NCBI RefSeq assembly: GCF_001704415.2 | Contig: NC_030811.1 | Location: 2,700,501-2,764,500 of the forward strand | Direction: 5' to 3' | Source: Capra hircus | Lineage: Eukaryota; Chordata; Mammalia; Artiodactyla; Bovidae | Length of the DNA: 64,000 bases | Shown: piece by piece, positions 34,601 through 44,794 of the stretch | Position numbering within the stretch: position 1 is the stretch's first letter | Layout: each line of letters opens with the position of its first letter | Position numbers and translations under genes: made by a program | The notes under the pieces: generated by a model | What the model saw: the letters and a program-made list of their open reading frames with translations, nothing else | What the model was told of the DNA's origin: nothing | Databases searched by the model: none

Positions 34601-35710
34601 CAGATCTTTCTGGAACACAGGGTCTGAGGAAGCAGGGTCCCCTTCTCTTCCCCGGGTGTGTGCTGGGGGGCAGGTAGGGGAGGCCTAGGGTTTGGGCTCT
34701 GGTGTGGGGTTGGCCCTGCCAGGCACACAGGTGGCAGGTCTGTGCTTCCATCCCTGAGGCTATACCCCTGGGGACACTGGGCACGTCTGGGGACATTCTT
34801 CATTGGGAAGGAGGAGCTAGGCAGAGGCCTGAGATGCTTGCCAATGCCCTGCAGGGCCCAGGGCAGCCCACGGCTAACGGGTCCCTGGTCCCCATGTCCA
34901 ATGCTGAGGCTGGGGAGCCCTGATCCGGGGGAGATGTCCTGACATTGGGTCCCCAGGGCTGGGTGGGCACCGGGGCTGCGTTCCAGACACCCCTCGTCTG
35001 GGCAGGGGGCACAGCACCGTCACCCCTCAGCTCTGGGCACTGGATTTGCCCCTTTCTAGCACCACCTGGACCCCTCCTATCCTTCGCCCCTCAGGTACCT
35101 ATGGGCACCTGCTCTGTGCCAGGCTGGGCGGAGGAGTACCCACTGGGTCCCTGTCAGGAAACGAGGCATTCTACACAATTGGGCTGTTGGACGCAGACCT
35201 GAGGGAAGGTCCCTCCATCTCGGAGACCCTTTGGGTCTGTGAGGGCCCTCATGCAGGACCTGGGACGAAGCTGGTCAAATAGATCAGCCGCAGGCTCCTC
35301 TGTGTGGCCACTGGGCTGGAGGAGCTGACCCGAGGCATCCTGGACGGGCGTCTCTGCCTCAGCACTCTCTGGGAAGTCAGCAGGGTTCCAAGTTGGAGCC
35401 CAAGAAGTAGGTTTGAGACAGGGTCTGGCTGAGCCTCTGTCCCCAGGGCCTGGAAACAGGGGTCAGAACCTCGTGGTCACTGTACCTGTATCTCCCCTCA
35501 CCTTACTCTGTCTCTCCACTTCACCACCCCCCCCCCCAACCCCACTAAGCCCTGTCTTGCCCTTCCCTGTAGCAGAAAGGGCTACAGGCAGTCCCCTGTC
35601 TGGGGATGAACACTCCCATCAGACTCCATATCTTTGGGACAGTCCCCCTCTGGCCCACCATGTGGCCCCTGAACTGGTTGAAGTCACTGGGCCTAAAGCG
35701 AAGAAGAACT
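34601..35710. other. Intergenic sequence, no gene recognised
   Basis: Unique sequence with an 11-base C-run at about 35,527. Confidence 0.5.
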
Positions 35711-36382
35711 AAAGAGCCTCTTGATGAAAGTGAAAGAGGAGAGTGAAAAAGTTAGCTTAAAACTCAAAATTCAGAAACTAAGACTTTATTTTTTGGGGGC
35801 TCCAAAATCACTGCAGATGCTGACTGCAGCCATGAAATTAAAAGACGCTTACTCCTTGAAAGAAAGGTTATGACCAACCTAGATAGCATATTCAAAAGCA
35901 GACATTACTCTGCCGACTAAGGTCCATCTAGTCAAGGCTATGGTTTTTCCAGTAGTCATGTATGGATGTGAGAGTTGGACTGTGAAGAAGACTGAGCACC
36001 AAAGAATTGATGCTTTTGAACTGTGGTGTTGGAGAAGACTCTTGAGAGTCCCTTGGACTGCAAGGAGATCCAACAAGTCCATTCTGAAGGAGATCAGCCC
36101 TGGGATTTCTTTGGAAGGAATGATGCTAAAGCTGAAACTCCAATACTTTGGCCACCTCATGCGAAGAGTTGACTCATTGGAAAAGACCCTGATGCTGGGA
36201 GGGATTGGGGGCAGGAGGAGAAGGGGACGACAGAGGATGAGATGGCTGGATGGCATCCCTGACTCGATGGACGTGAGTCTGAGTGAACTCCGGGAGCTGG
36301 TGATGGATAGGGAGGCCTGGCGTGCTGTGATTCATGGGGTCGCGGAGAGCCGGACACGACTGAGCGACTGAACTGAACTGAA
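35711..36382 (+). mobile_element. BovB LINE, 3' part with an internal deletion
   Basis: Contains the C-terminal part of the BovB ORF2 reading frame, including MVFPVVMYGCESWTVKK, ELWCWRRLLRVPWTARRSN, GHLMRR and RQRMRWLDG, then the 'cacgactgagcgactgaac' 3' end. The 5' portion jumps from 'attcagaaac' to 'actttatttttt', so roughly 70-80 bases of the usual element are missing. No functional reverse transcriptase domain remains. Confidence 0.93.
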
Positions 36383-37027
36383 GATCATGGCATCTGGTGA
36401 GACTTCTTGGCAAGCAGATGGGGAAACAGTGAAAACAGTGACAGACTATTATTTTGGGCTCCAAAATCACTGCAGATGGTGACTGCAGCCATGAAATTAA
36501 AAGACACTTGCTCCTTGGAAGAAAAGCTATGATCAATCTAAACTGCATGTTAAAAAGCAGAGACCTTACTTTACCAACAAAGGTCTGTCTAGTCAAAGCT
36601 ATGGTTTTTCCAGTAGTCATGTGTGGATGTGAAAGTTGGACTATAAAGAAAGCTGAGCACAGAAAAATTGGAAAAGACTTGAGAGTCCCTTGGACTGTAA
36701 GGAGATCCAACCAGTCCATCCTAAAAGAAAGAAGTCCTGAATATTCATTGGAAGGACTGATACTGAAGCTGAAATTCCAATACTTTGGCCACCTGATGCG
36801 AAGAACTGACTCATTTGAAAAGACCCTGATGCTGGGAAAGATTGAGGGCAGGATGAGAAGGGGACAACAGAGGATGAGATGGTCGGATGGCATCACCAAC
36901 TTGATGGACATGGGTTTGAGCAAGCTCCAGGAGCTGGTGATGGGCAGGGAGGCCTGGCGTGCTGCAGTCCATGGAGTCACAAAGAGTTCAGACATGACTG
37001 AGCGACTGAACTGAACTGAACTGAACT
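36383..37027 (+). mobile_element. Second BovB LINE tail in tandem
   Basis: Begins 'gaagatcatggcatctggtg' directly after the 3' end of the previous copy and repeats the same ORF2 C-terminal region. Changes include a deletion in the WCWRR region. It ends in (aactg)n. It is clearly a different copy and not a duplicate of the first. Confidence 0.92.
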
Positions 37028-37469
37028 GCTGGTTCAGTGACCAGGACAGAGGGGTCTGCGTGTGAGGTGTAGGGCAGTGTTGGAAGCCTGGTTGTGTGGG
37101 TTCTCAGCTGTAGGTCCTGAACAGTGGGTGGGGCTCTCTTGAGCTGGGGCAGCCTGGCCCCAGAGGTCTGAGCGCTGATCACCCAGGCTGGCCGGCCCCA
37201 CTGCTGGCCCTGCTCTGTGGTAGGGAGCTGGGCCAGCGGCACTGGGGGCTGGAGATGGCCCCCTGGGTCAGCGGGCAGAGGGGGGTCTCACACCCCCTTT
37301 GGGAGAACCCCCCTTTCTCGGCCTGAAGCCTGTTGGAACCCACACATCTCTGCTGCTACAGGAGAGAGTGATCCTCTGCCCTCCCAACGAGCTTGGCCCC
37401 TCCTCCCCTGCGCTGGGGAGGCTGGGGCTCTCTCCAGAGGGTACCCCATAAAGCACGGTCCACTCAGGG
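37028..37469. other. Intergenic spacer, no gene recognised
   Basis: Unique sequence between the BovB tails and the mariner relic. Confidence 0.5.
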
Positions 37470-38064
37470 GAGGACACAGAACTGGCTTCCAGTTCTACCT
37501 CTGTCACAATTTGTTTCAAAATGGTAATGAAAATCGCATGCAGAAGTACGATCAAGGTGACTTTTTTCATTTAACTTATGTTAAGCCCAAACATCAGAGC
37601 GATTAACGACCAGGCTGGTGCGAGTGATTTTCAGTGCTTGATCTAGATATTCCTGAGTATGTCGGCTATCTCCTGTGTGGCATAACGTTGACTGTTCTCA
37701 ATCAATGTCTTGATTTGGTTTCTATGAACTTCAGCTGGTTTGCCCGATCCTGCAGCATCATCCAGCGAGAAGCCTCCAGCATGAAGCTTTGCAAACTGCT
37801 TTTGACGTGTTCCACCGGTCACAGCGCCTTCTCCATACACTGCACAGAGCTGCTTTTTCTGCATTTCAGTTCCGTTTTTACCTTTAGTGAAATAATAAAG
37901 CATAATATGCTGAAAATGTTGCTTTCTTCCTTCCATCTTTAAATTAAAATGGCCACACAAAAATTCACCACTTCTGATAAGTTTTTTAAATGCTGATATG
38001 ACAGCTGTCACAATACAATGTAACAAAATTGTTTCCGATGAAGTTAAAGACAACCAGGTGCTGC
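37470..38064 (-). mobile_element. Decayed mariner transposon (5' region and transposase N-terminus)
   Basis: The minus-strand frame at about 37,643-38,053 carries the mariner N-terminal helix-turn-helix region: KMEGRKQHFQHIMLYYF, AVYGEGAVTGGTRQKQFAK, IKTLIENSQRYATQEIADIL. Further mariner-like DNA continues in other frames to about 37,470. The catalytic DDD segment is absent, and frameshifts and stops are present, so it is inactive. Its upstream side is abutted by a BovB tail. Confidence 0.88.
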
Positions 38065-38621
38065 TATCAGCTCAGTTCAGTTCAGCTGCTCAGTCGTGTC
38101 CGACTCTTTGCGACCCCATGAATTGCAGCACGCCAGGCCTCCCTGTCCATCACCAACTCTCGGAGTTCACTCAGACTCACGTCCATCGAGTCAGGGATGC
38201 CATCCAGCCATCTCATCCTCTGTCGTCCCCTTCTCCTCCTGCCCCCAATCTCTCCCAGCATCAGAGTCTTTTCCAGTGAGTCAACTCTTCACATGAGGTG
38301 GCCAAAGTACTGGAGTTTCAGCTTTAGCATCATTCCTTCCAAAGAAATCCCAGGGCTGATCTCCTTCAGAATGGACTTGTTGGATCTCCTTGCAGTCCAA
38401 GGGACTCTCAGGAGTCTTCTCCAACACCACAGTTCAAAAGCATCAATTCTTCGGCGCTCAGCCTTCTTCACAGTCCCACTCTCGCATCCATACGACTACT
38501 GGAAAAACCATAGCCTTGACTAGACGGACCTTAGTCGGCAAAGTAATGTCTCTGCTTTTGAATATGCTATCTAGGTTGGCCATAACTTTTCTTCCAAGGA
38601 GTAAGCGTCTTTTAATTTCAT
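38065..38621 (-). mobile_element. BovB LINE tail, reverse
   Basis: Starts with the reversed 3' end 'cagttcagttcagctgctcag'-type sequence and runs through reversed ORF2 C-terminal sequence (minus-strand frame with KKAERRRIDAFELWCWRRLL). It ends near 'cgtcttttaatttca'. It adjoins the mariner relic. Confidence 0.92.
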
Positions 38622-38825
38622 TAGATACTATTTATCCCTCCAACTCAGACACTTCAGGGCATGAAGGGAGAGATACTTAGCAATCACGCTGAGAAAATAG
38701 GCAGGAGCTGGGACTGTCCCAGGAAGCCAGAACATGCAGCCCCCTGAGCGGAAAGACAGAGTGAGCATCTTAATACACAAGCAGGCCCTACAGGTGAGAC
38801 ACACTGACAACTAAAGACCAAACGA
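38622..38825. other. Spacer, nothing recognised
   Basis: About 200 bases of unique sequence between a BovB and a Bov-A element. I could not identify a continuation of the mariner here. Confidence 0.4.
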
Positions 38826-38960
38826 AGATCCTCCGGAGGAGGGCATGGCAACCCACTCCAGTGTTCTTGCCTGGGGAATCCCCAGGGACAGAGGAGCCTG
38901 GGGGGCTGCCGTCCACGGGGTCGCAAAGCACCGGATGCGACTGAGCGACTGAGCAGGAAG
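38826..38960 (+). mobile_element. Bov-A SINE fragment
   Basis: Core from 'gatcctccggaggagggcat' to 'gcgactgagcgactgagcag'. It lacks the tRNA head. Confidence 0.88.
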
Positions 38961-38974
38961 AACAGACAGCCGGG

Positions 38975-39065
38975 GACGCGGGTGTCGCGGCGGTAAAGCA
39001 CCCGCCCGCCCACGCAGGAGGCCCACGAGACTCAGGCTCAGTCCCCAGGTCGAGAAGGTCCGGGG
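38975..39065 (+). mobile_element. Degenerate tRNA-like head of a Bov-tA/CHR element
   Basis: 'ggtaaagcacccgcccgccc' and 'aggctcagtccccaggtcga' echo the A- and B-box parts of the Bov-tA head, but the core is missing. Confidence 0.45.
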
Positions 39066-39763
39066 ATCTTGGCTAGACAGGCTCGGCTCGCGCAGTCTCC
39101 TGCTGGGCGGTCAGCTCCTCAGCTGTGATGTGGAAGTGGGGAAGGGGAGGGTGTGGGCGGTTCCTGAGATGCTCCCCTCGACCCTGATTGTGTGCCCAGT
39201 AATAAAGGAGCATTCCAGCCCTGTGTCCCCACGGTCGGGCGGAGCTTCTGTGGGCCCCTGGGCAGTTGCGGGGCAGGAGGAGAGGGACTGGCTGCCAAGT
39301 CTGGACTGAGCCTGGGGTGAGGGGCCCCAGGGGAGGGAGCCCTGGCCTCTGTTTTCCCCATTTTACGTGTTCAAGTCAGCTGCCTAAGGGCCAGTGGCAC
39401 AGAGGAGATTAACTGAGCTTCTCAGCAGGAGAATTCGACCCTGGGTGTTGAAATCCTACCTGGTTAGTGCTGATTTTAATCTTGACCAATTAAGTTTTCA
39501 AAGAGCTGCAAACTCTTCCTTGTTGACTAAGTCGAGTCTCTTAGTTCCACTTGATTTACTGGGCGGCATTTTCCCACCTGTCTCTCTTCCCTCCCTGAGA
39601 AATAAAGTGGGTCCACACAAGAGAGACTTCCAAATAAGAAATCTGGCAGAGTCAATTCAGTGACAAATACTTCTGTTGTGTTCAGCCGTCTGTAGTGCAG
39701 GCTGGAGAGCCCACCTTAGGGCAGGGCGGATGACTCGAATCAGATTTCAACATGGTGGGGGTT
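39066..39763. other. Intergenic sequence, no gene recognised
   Basis: Possible MIR debris at about 39,352-39,405 ('ccattttacgtg'). Nothing else was identified. Confidence 0.45.
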
Positions 39764-39969
39764 GGTGGTTTAGTCGCTCAGTCGTGTCTGACTCTTTGTG
39801 AACCTAAGGACCATAGCCCGCCAGGCTCTTCTGTCCATGGGATTCTCTAGGCAAGGATGCTGGAATGCATTGCCATTTCCTTCTCCGGGGGATCTTCCTG
39901 ACCCAGGATTGAACCCGTGTCTCCTGTATTGCAGGCAGATTCTTCACCGCTGAGCCACAAGAGACTCCC
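39764..39969 (-). mobile_element. Bov-tA SINE, reverse
   Basis: 'tttagtcgctcagtcgtgtc' to 'gctgagccacaagagactccc'. The tRNA-side terminus is mutated. Confidence 0.92.
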
Positions 39970-40244
39970 AGATTTCAACACAGTGTACAGAAAAAGCAGC
40001 TCTCCAAGTTCAGGTGAAATGATCGAATACATAGGACATCCATTTATGCCTCTGGAGAAGTAAGAGCTATAGAATACCAAAGAAAGCGGCAGAGATTTGT
40101 TGTTTCCGGTTCTAGAGGCCAGAAATCTCACGTCCAGGTGTAGGAAGGCCCAGGGCTCCTGTGCTTGGGACAGCCTCCGGCGTTTCTCGGGGCCAATCCT
40201 CTGGCCTCAGAGGAGTCCTCCCTGCCCCCTCCACCTGGTCTGTG
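39970..40244. other. Spacer, nothing recognised
   Basis: Unique sequence between a Bov-tA and a CHR fragment. Confidence 0.4.
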
Positions 40245-40330
40245 TCCGCTGTCCCCAACCAGGGCTTGACCCTGGGGCCCCAGCCGTGAAAGCGCCCAGT
40301 CCCAGCCACTGGACCACCAGGGAAGGCCCC
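40245..40330 (-). mobile_element. CHR-type SINE head fragment, reverse
   Basis: 'aaccagggcttgaccctggg' and 'ccactggaccaccagggaag' are the reversed CHR tRNA-like head. The A-rich end is missing. Confidence 0.7.
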
Positions 40331-41652
40331 CATGGCTCCCCTCATCCTGCTGGGTCAGCTTAAATCCTCAAAGGCTCTTCCCAAGTAAGGTCCCATCCGA
40401 GGCTGGGGGTAGGCCTCCCACGACGCACAGGGTGAAGGATGGCGAGACCCCTGGAGTCTGTGAGGAAGCAGCCTTTGGGTTGAAAACAGGAGGCAACACT
40501 GTTTCAAAAAAGAAAGCTTTTCCTGACTTTTCTTCTTGCTCAGTGGAGAGCCAAGGGCTTCCAATGCCTTTATCCTACAGCCAAGTGCTAGGTGCTGGAT
40601 TTAAAACTCTGGGCTATTTGAAGTTAAAAGTTGGTTTCATGATGACCGGCAGCTGAGTGTTTGACACCCTACCTACCTACCGGTCTTCCTCCTTCCCAGA
40701 TTCCTTTCACCAACCTGTTACGGAGAAGGGTCAGGGTTGCTAAGCAGAAACAGGGTCCCCAAAGATCTCTGTGTCTCTGGAAGCGTAAACTGGGCCCCCT
40801 GGGTGAAGAGCTGGACCCCGGCGCACACGCTGTACCTGCTGGTGCACATTGGTTGAGGGATCAGGAACCTTCTATCTGTTTCTCGACGACCATTTAAACG
40901 GGTACAAAGAGCTGTCTGTGGATGTTGGGAAACAAGGGTTTCCTTCGTGAGAAGCCCCCGGACAGGGCTTCCTCGTGTACCCCCAGCTTCTGAGAGGACC
41001 TGAGGGCCGTTTCTGATCCCGTGAGGGCAGTGAAGTGCATACTCCCACCTCGGACCTGGGAGCTTGGAAATGATCTTTCCAGGGGTCTGTTGGCATGCTG
41101 CCCTTCCGTCGGCGGGCCCCCCGGAGCCAGGCCCCGTGGTGGGCTGGTCCGCCCAAACACGCCGTGGCCCCAGAGCAGACCGTTAGGGGTAGGCTGGGGG
41201 GCTCCTGCCAAGCCGCCCCCTCACCTCAGACTCCCTCAGAGCCTGTCTGCTCATGCCCACCCAACCGCCACTGCCCCCCTGGCCCCGTCCTAGTTGGGTC
41301 CTTTCGCAACTAACAAGATTGAATTAGGGGAAAGGGTGATGCCAGCAGTTCCCACTGGCACAGTCACAGGGTCCCTGGGCAGGAAGGAGGGTCACGATGG
41401 GCCTGGGAGCCGTCGGATGGCACATGAGACGCAGTCTGAAGGGCGGCAGGACGGCGGTCACGTGACCCAGCACATGAGGAGGACAGCAAGCAGCTGGGGC
41501 GCCCTGGGCCCGGGGACAGTCTCCACACACCCTTCACGGCCCCGGGCAGCATCACGATGATTCCTGAAGTAAACACAGAGCTTGAACCTCTTGATTTGCG
41601 TGATTTCGTGGCGTTTTCTGGGTCAAGTGAATAGCGAACTGTTTTTAGAGGC
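40331..41652. other. Intergenic sequence, no gene recognised
   Basis: Unique sequence with no recognised coding, RNA or repeat signal. Confidence 0.5.
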
Positions 41653-42203
41653 CTCGAAATTAAAAGATGCTTGCTCCTTGGAAGAAAAGCTATGACCAAC
41701 CCAGACAGCATATTAAAAAGCAAAGACGTTACTTTGTCAACAAAGGTCGGTCTAGTCAAGGCTATGGTTTTTCCAGTGGTCATGTATGGATGTGAGAGTT
41801 GGACTATAAAGAAAGCGGAGTGCCAAAGAATTGCTGCTTTTGAACTGTGGTGTTGGAGAAGACACTTGAGAGACACTTGGACTCCAAGGACCCAACCAGT
41901 CCATCCTAAAGGAGATCAGTCCTGGGTGTTCACTGGAAGGACTGATGCTGAAGCTGAAACCCCAATCCTTTCGCCACTTGATGTGAAAAACTGACTCATC
42001 TGAAAAGACCCTGATGCTGGGAAAGATTGAGGGTGGGAGGAGAAGGGGACGACAGAGGATGAGATGGTTGGATGGCATCATCCGCTCAATGGACATGAGT
42101 TTGCGTGAACTCCAGGAGTTGGTGATGGACAGGGAGGCCTGGCGTGCTGCAGTCCATGGGGTCGCAGAGAATTGGACACGACTGAGCGACGGAACTGAAC
42201 TGA
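41653..42203 (+). mobile_element. BovB LINE tail, forward
   Basis: ORF2 C-terminal signature (MVFPVVMYGCESWTIKKAE, ELWCWRR) interrupted by a frameshift near 41,880-41,990. It ends 'gacacgactgagcgacggaa'. Confidence 0.93.
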
Positions 42204-42885
42204 GGCCACTTTCCGCCAAAGCTAAACTCTAAAACTTTCAACAGAGAACTTACCTGAGAGAAGACACACAACGCAAGGAGCTAGATTCTGATGAGAAAAT
42301 TAGTGAACTTTCAACTCATCGCCCCTGACTGCCTTATACCCTGAACTGTGGGAGGCATATCACAGGGGACAACATGGTCTCTCCCACAGAGAGAACTCAT
42401 GAGACGGAGCCGAAGCACTGGAAAAACGGTGGCTGATGAATGAAAAGGTGGTAACTGCCTTTCACATGCCACCGTCTTTAACTCACAGACCTAGGCAGGA
42501 ACCCCCACACCCAGGACACCGTCTCAGCAGCCCTGTTCTTCCCAGAGCCAGCAGCCTTGAGCCAGACACTCGGTGTTAAAATCGTTCAGGACGAGATTCT
42601 TCCCATTAGTATCTAAAGATCTATACAGAAAACCGACAGAGGAACAAGTGGGTCCTACGGCTTGGAAGCACATTTCACGCATCTCTCTTTGCATGGTTTG
42701 GCTGTGTTCAGCGATCAGTGTGAAACTCCCCCTGTGGCCCGTTTATTGTCAGTCAGTCTGCTGCCTCTTCAGGGGTAAGCGTGAAGTAACTGGGATCCAG
42801 TAAGTAGGTAACTGGGTAGTTGGCCAGGTTCTGTATAAGATATGATGTATGAGTTGAGTTTGAATATGTTTATTAATACTTTATG
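42204..42885. other. Intergenic sequence, no gene recognised
   Basis: Unique sequence between two BovB tails. Confidence 0.45.
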
Positions 42886-43112
42886 ATATTGGCCACATGG
42901 TGCAAAGAGCCAGCCCATTGGAAAAGACCTTGATGCTGGGAAAGATTGAGGGCAGGAGAAGGGGGCGACAGAGTTTGAGATGGTTGGACGGCATCACTGA
43001 CTCAATGGACACGTATTTGAGCAAACTCTGGAGATAGTGAAGGACAGGGAAGCCTGGAGTGCTGCAGTCTGGGTCACAAAGAGTTGGACACGACTTAGTG
43101 ACTGAACAACAA
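42886..43112 (+). mobile_element. Short BovB LINE tail
   Basis: From 'attggccacatggtgcaaag' to 'gttggacacgacttagtgac'. Only the last 220 or so bases of the element remain. Confidence 0.9.
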
Positions 43113-43640
43113 TATTAACACTTTTCAAAGGTATATTCCAACTCTAAGACTTTATCTGCTACTTATAGTATTACAAAGATATCTGAAACTCTCAGAAGGT
43201 GAATTTTCTTAGCAAAAGCTCTATTTTAAAACATGGAGTAGAAAAGGCAGGCTTAGATTTACATTGGCCCCTTTCCCTCCTGTCTTTTCACCACCAAGAT
43301 AAAGGCATTGTCTATAATCCACACGACTTGATTATGTCTAATCCTGTTCTTTAGACGAACTTCCAGAAGCACTCCTTGGGTAGGATCTCAGGAGACTCTG
43401 GAAACTGGCTAAATAAACACAATACCTGTATCCCCATCGTGAGCTCCTGGTTGCTCAGCCGCGCATCTGCACCTGTAGAGACAGGACATGGAATTCCTTG
43501 CTGACTCACAGACCGACCTTAGTGAACTGGGGTAATTTAGCTACCTGCTCACAGACCAGAAAAATTCCAGAAAACATTTCACTCCCCAAACTTTACTCTG
43601 AAACACAGGATTAGACTAGTTCAGAGCAGGCATCACAGTA
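43113..43640. other. Intergenic sequence, no gene recognised
   Basis: AT-richer unique sequence; nothing recognised. Confidence 0.45.
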
Positions 43641-44160
43641 AGGCCCCTACATACGAACCTTTGAGTGCAAATTTTCAAAGATGCGAACACTTCTTGTTCA
43701 CTTGATGCCAGCTGCAGTACTGTGCATGCACGCTAAGTTGCTTCAACTGTTTCCAACTCTTTATGACCCCGTGGACCGTAGCCCAGCAAGCTCCTCTGTC
43801 CATGGGATTCTCCAGGCAGGAATACTGGAGGGTGTTGCTGTGCCGTCCTCCAGGGGATCTTCCCGACCCAGGGACTGAACTTGAGTCTCTCGCGTCTCCT
43901 GCATGGGCAGGTGGCTTCTTTACCACCAGCGCTACCTGGGAGGCCCCTGATGTACTGTACTACTGTACTTTGCAAGGTATCCTAAGATTTAAAATGTTGG
44001 TTTTTAATGTCTTATTTGCGTGGAAAGTATTACAAACCTATTACAGTACAGTACAGTTGATTGTGTTAGTTGGGTACCTAGGCTAGCTCTGTTGGACTTC
44101 AGAACAAACTGGCCTTGGCATACTCGCTCTTAGAACACCACTCACTGTTAGGTAGGGGAC
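43641..44160. mobile_element. Short nonautonomous DNA transposon split by a Bov-tA
   Basis: The left end (gcccctacatacgaacc) and the right end (ctgttaggtaggggac) are imperfect inverted repeats of each other. Between them lie 'tttcaaagatgcgaac' and 'ttgtgttagttgggtaccta', typical of a Tc1/mariner-superfamily (Tigger-like) relic. The element totals about 300 bases once the internal SINE at 43,724-43,947 is removed. Confidence 0.6.
43724..43947 (-). mobile_element. Bov-tA SINE, reverse, inserted in a DNA transposon
   Basis: 'gtgcatgcacgctaagttgc' to 'gcgctacctgggaggcccc'. It has the same 'gcatgc-ctaagt' 3' subtype as the copy at 7,103. Confidence 0.93.
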
Positions 44161-44794
44161 GTGCTATTCTGTGCTGGGAGTCTCAGAGTGAAAGTGACCT
44201 GACTTGGTCGTTTCCGTCACACCCACCTCCCCCCCAGCCTGGCCCAGGGGCCTGTGCTTCTCACCCTGGGATGAGAGCCTCTGAGGCCAGTTCTGATTCT
44301 TGTCCACCCAGCCCTGGCAGCGCGGGCGTTTACAGCGGGCGGTGTGTGTGCACGCACCACATCTGTGACAACTTCAACTGGGGTGACCACGTGCAGCGGG
44401 CGCCAGGGACAGCGGACCTCTGCCATGTGGACCCTCACTCGGGGCCCCTGGACGCACTGGCTGCCAACAGCCTGGAGGCTCCCTCTGCCCTTTTCCTGGG
44501 TGCCCAGACACCCCGTTTCCTAGGACGAGGAGAAGGGCCCTCCCTCTCACTTCAAGACGGAGGACAGCATTCCTGGGGGTCGGCGGGCCGGAGAAGACAT
44601 CCCACTTCCCAGAATCAGTGGGTGGGGCGGGAGGTTAAACACCTCCATTTCCACCACAGGGAAAAAATATTATTCCCAAGATTGTGTGGCAACTTAGTAA
44701 ATTTTGGAAAGCTATAAAATATTCTTCCATTCCAAATGTGACTATCCTACAGAGGGAATTCCCCCTCCTCCCTTTAAAGAAAAACCCATAAATC
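44161..44794. other. Spacer beyond the INSIG1 3' end, no gene recognised
   Basis: Unique sequence. A plus-strand frame of about 200 codons (44,115-44,717) has no recognisable domain and starts inside the transposon relic. Confidence 0.5.

Noticed and set aside
34193..34803. Proline- and glycine-rich frames over the G-run array
   Set aside because: Pure translation of the G/C repeat on each strand.
35940..36371. Plus-strand ORF with conserved MYGCESWTVKK motif as a possible host gene
   Set aside because: It is the C-terminal piece of BovB ORF2, repeated many times in the window; it is not a host gene.
44115..44717. Plus-strand frame of 200 codons
   Set aside because: It starts within a transposon relic, has no recognisable domain and runs toward the INSIG1 3' UTR on the opposite strand.
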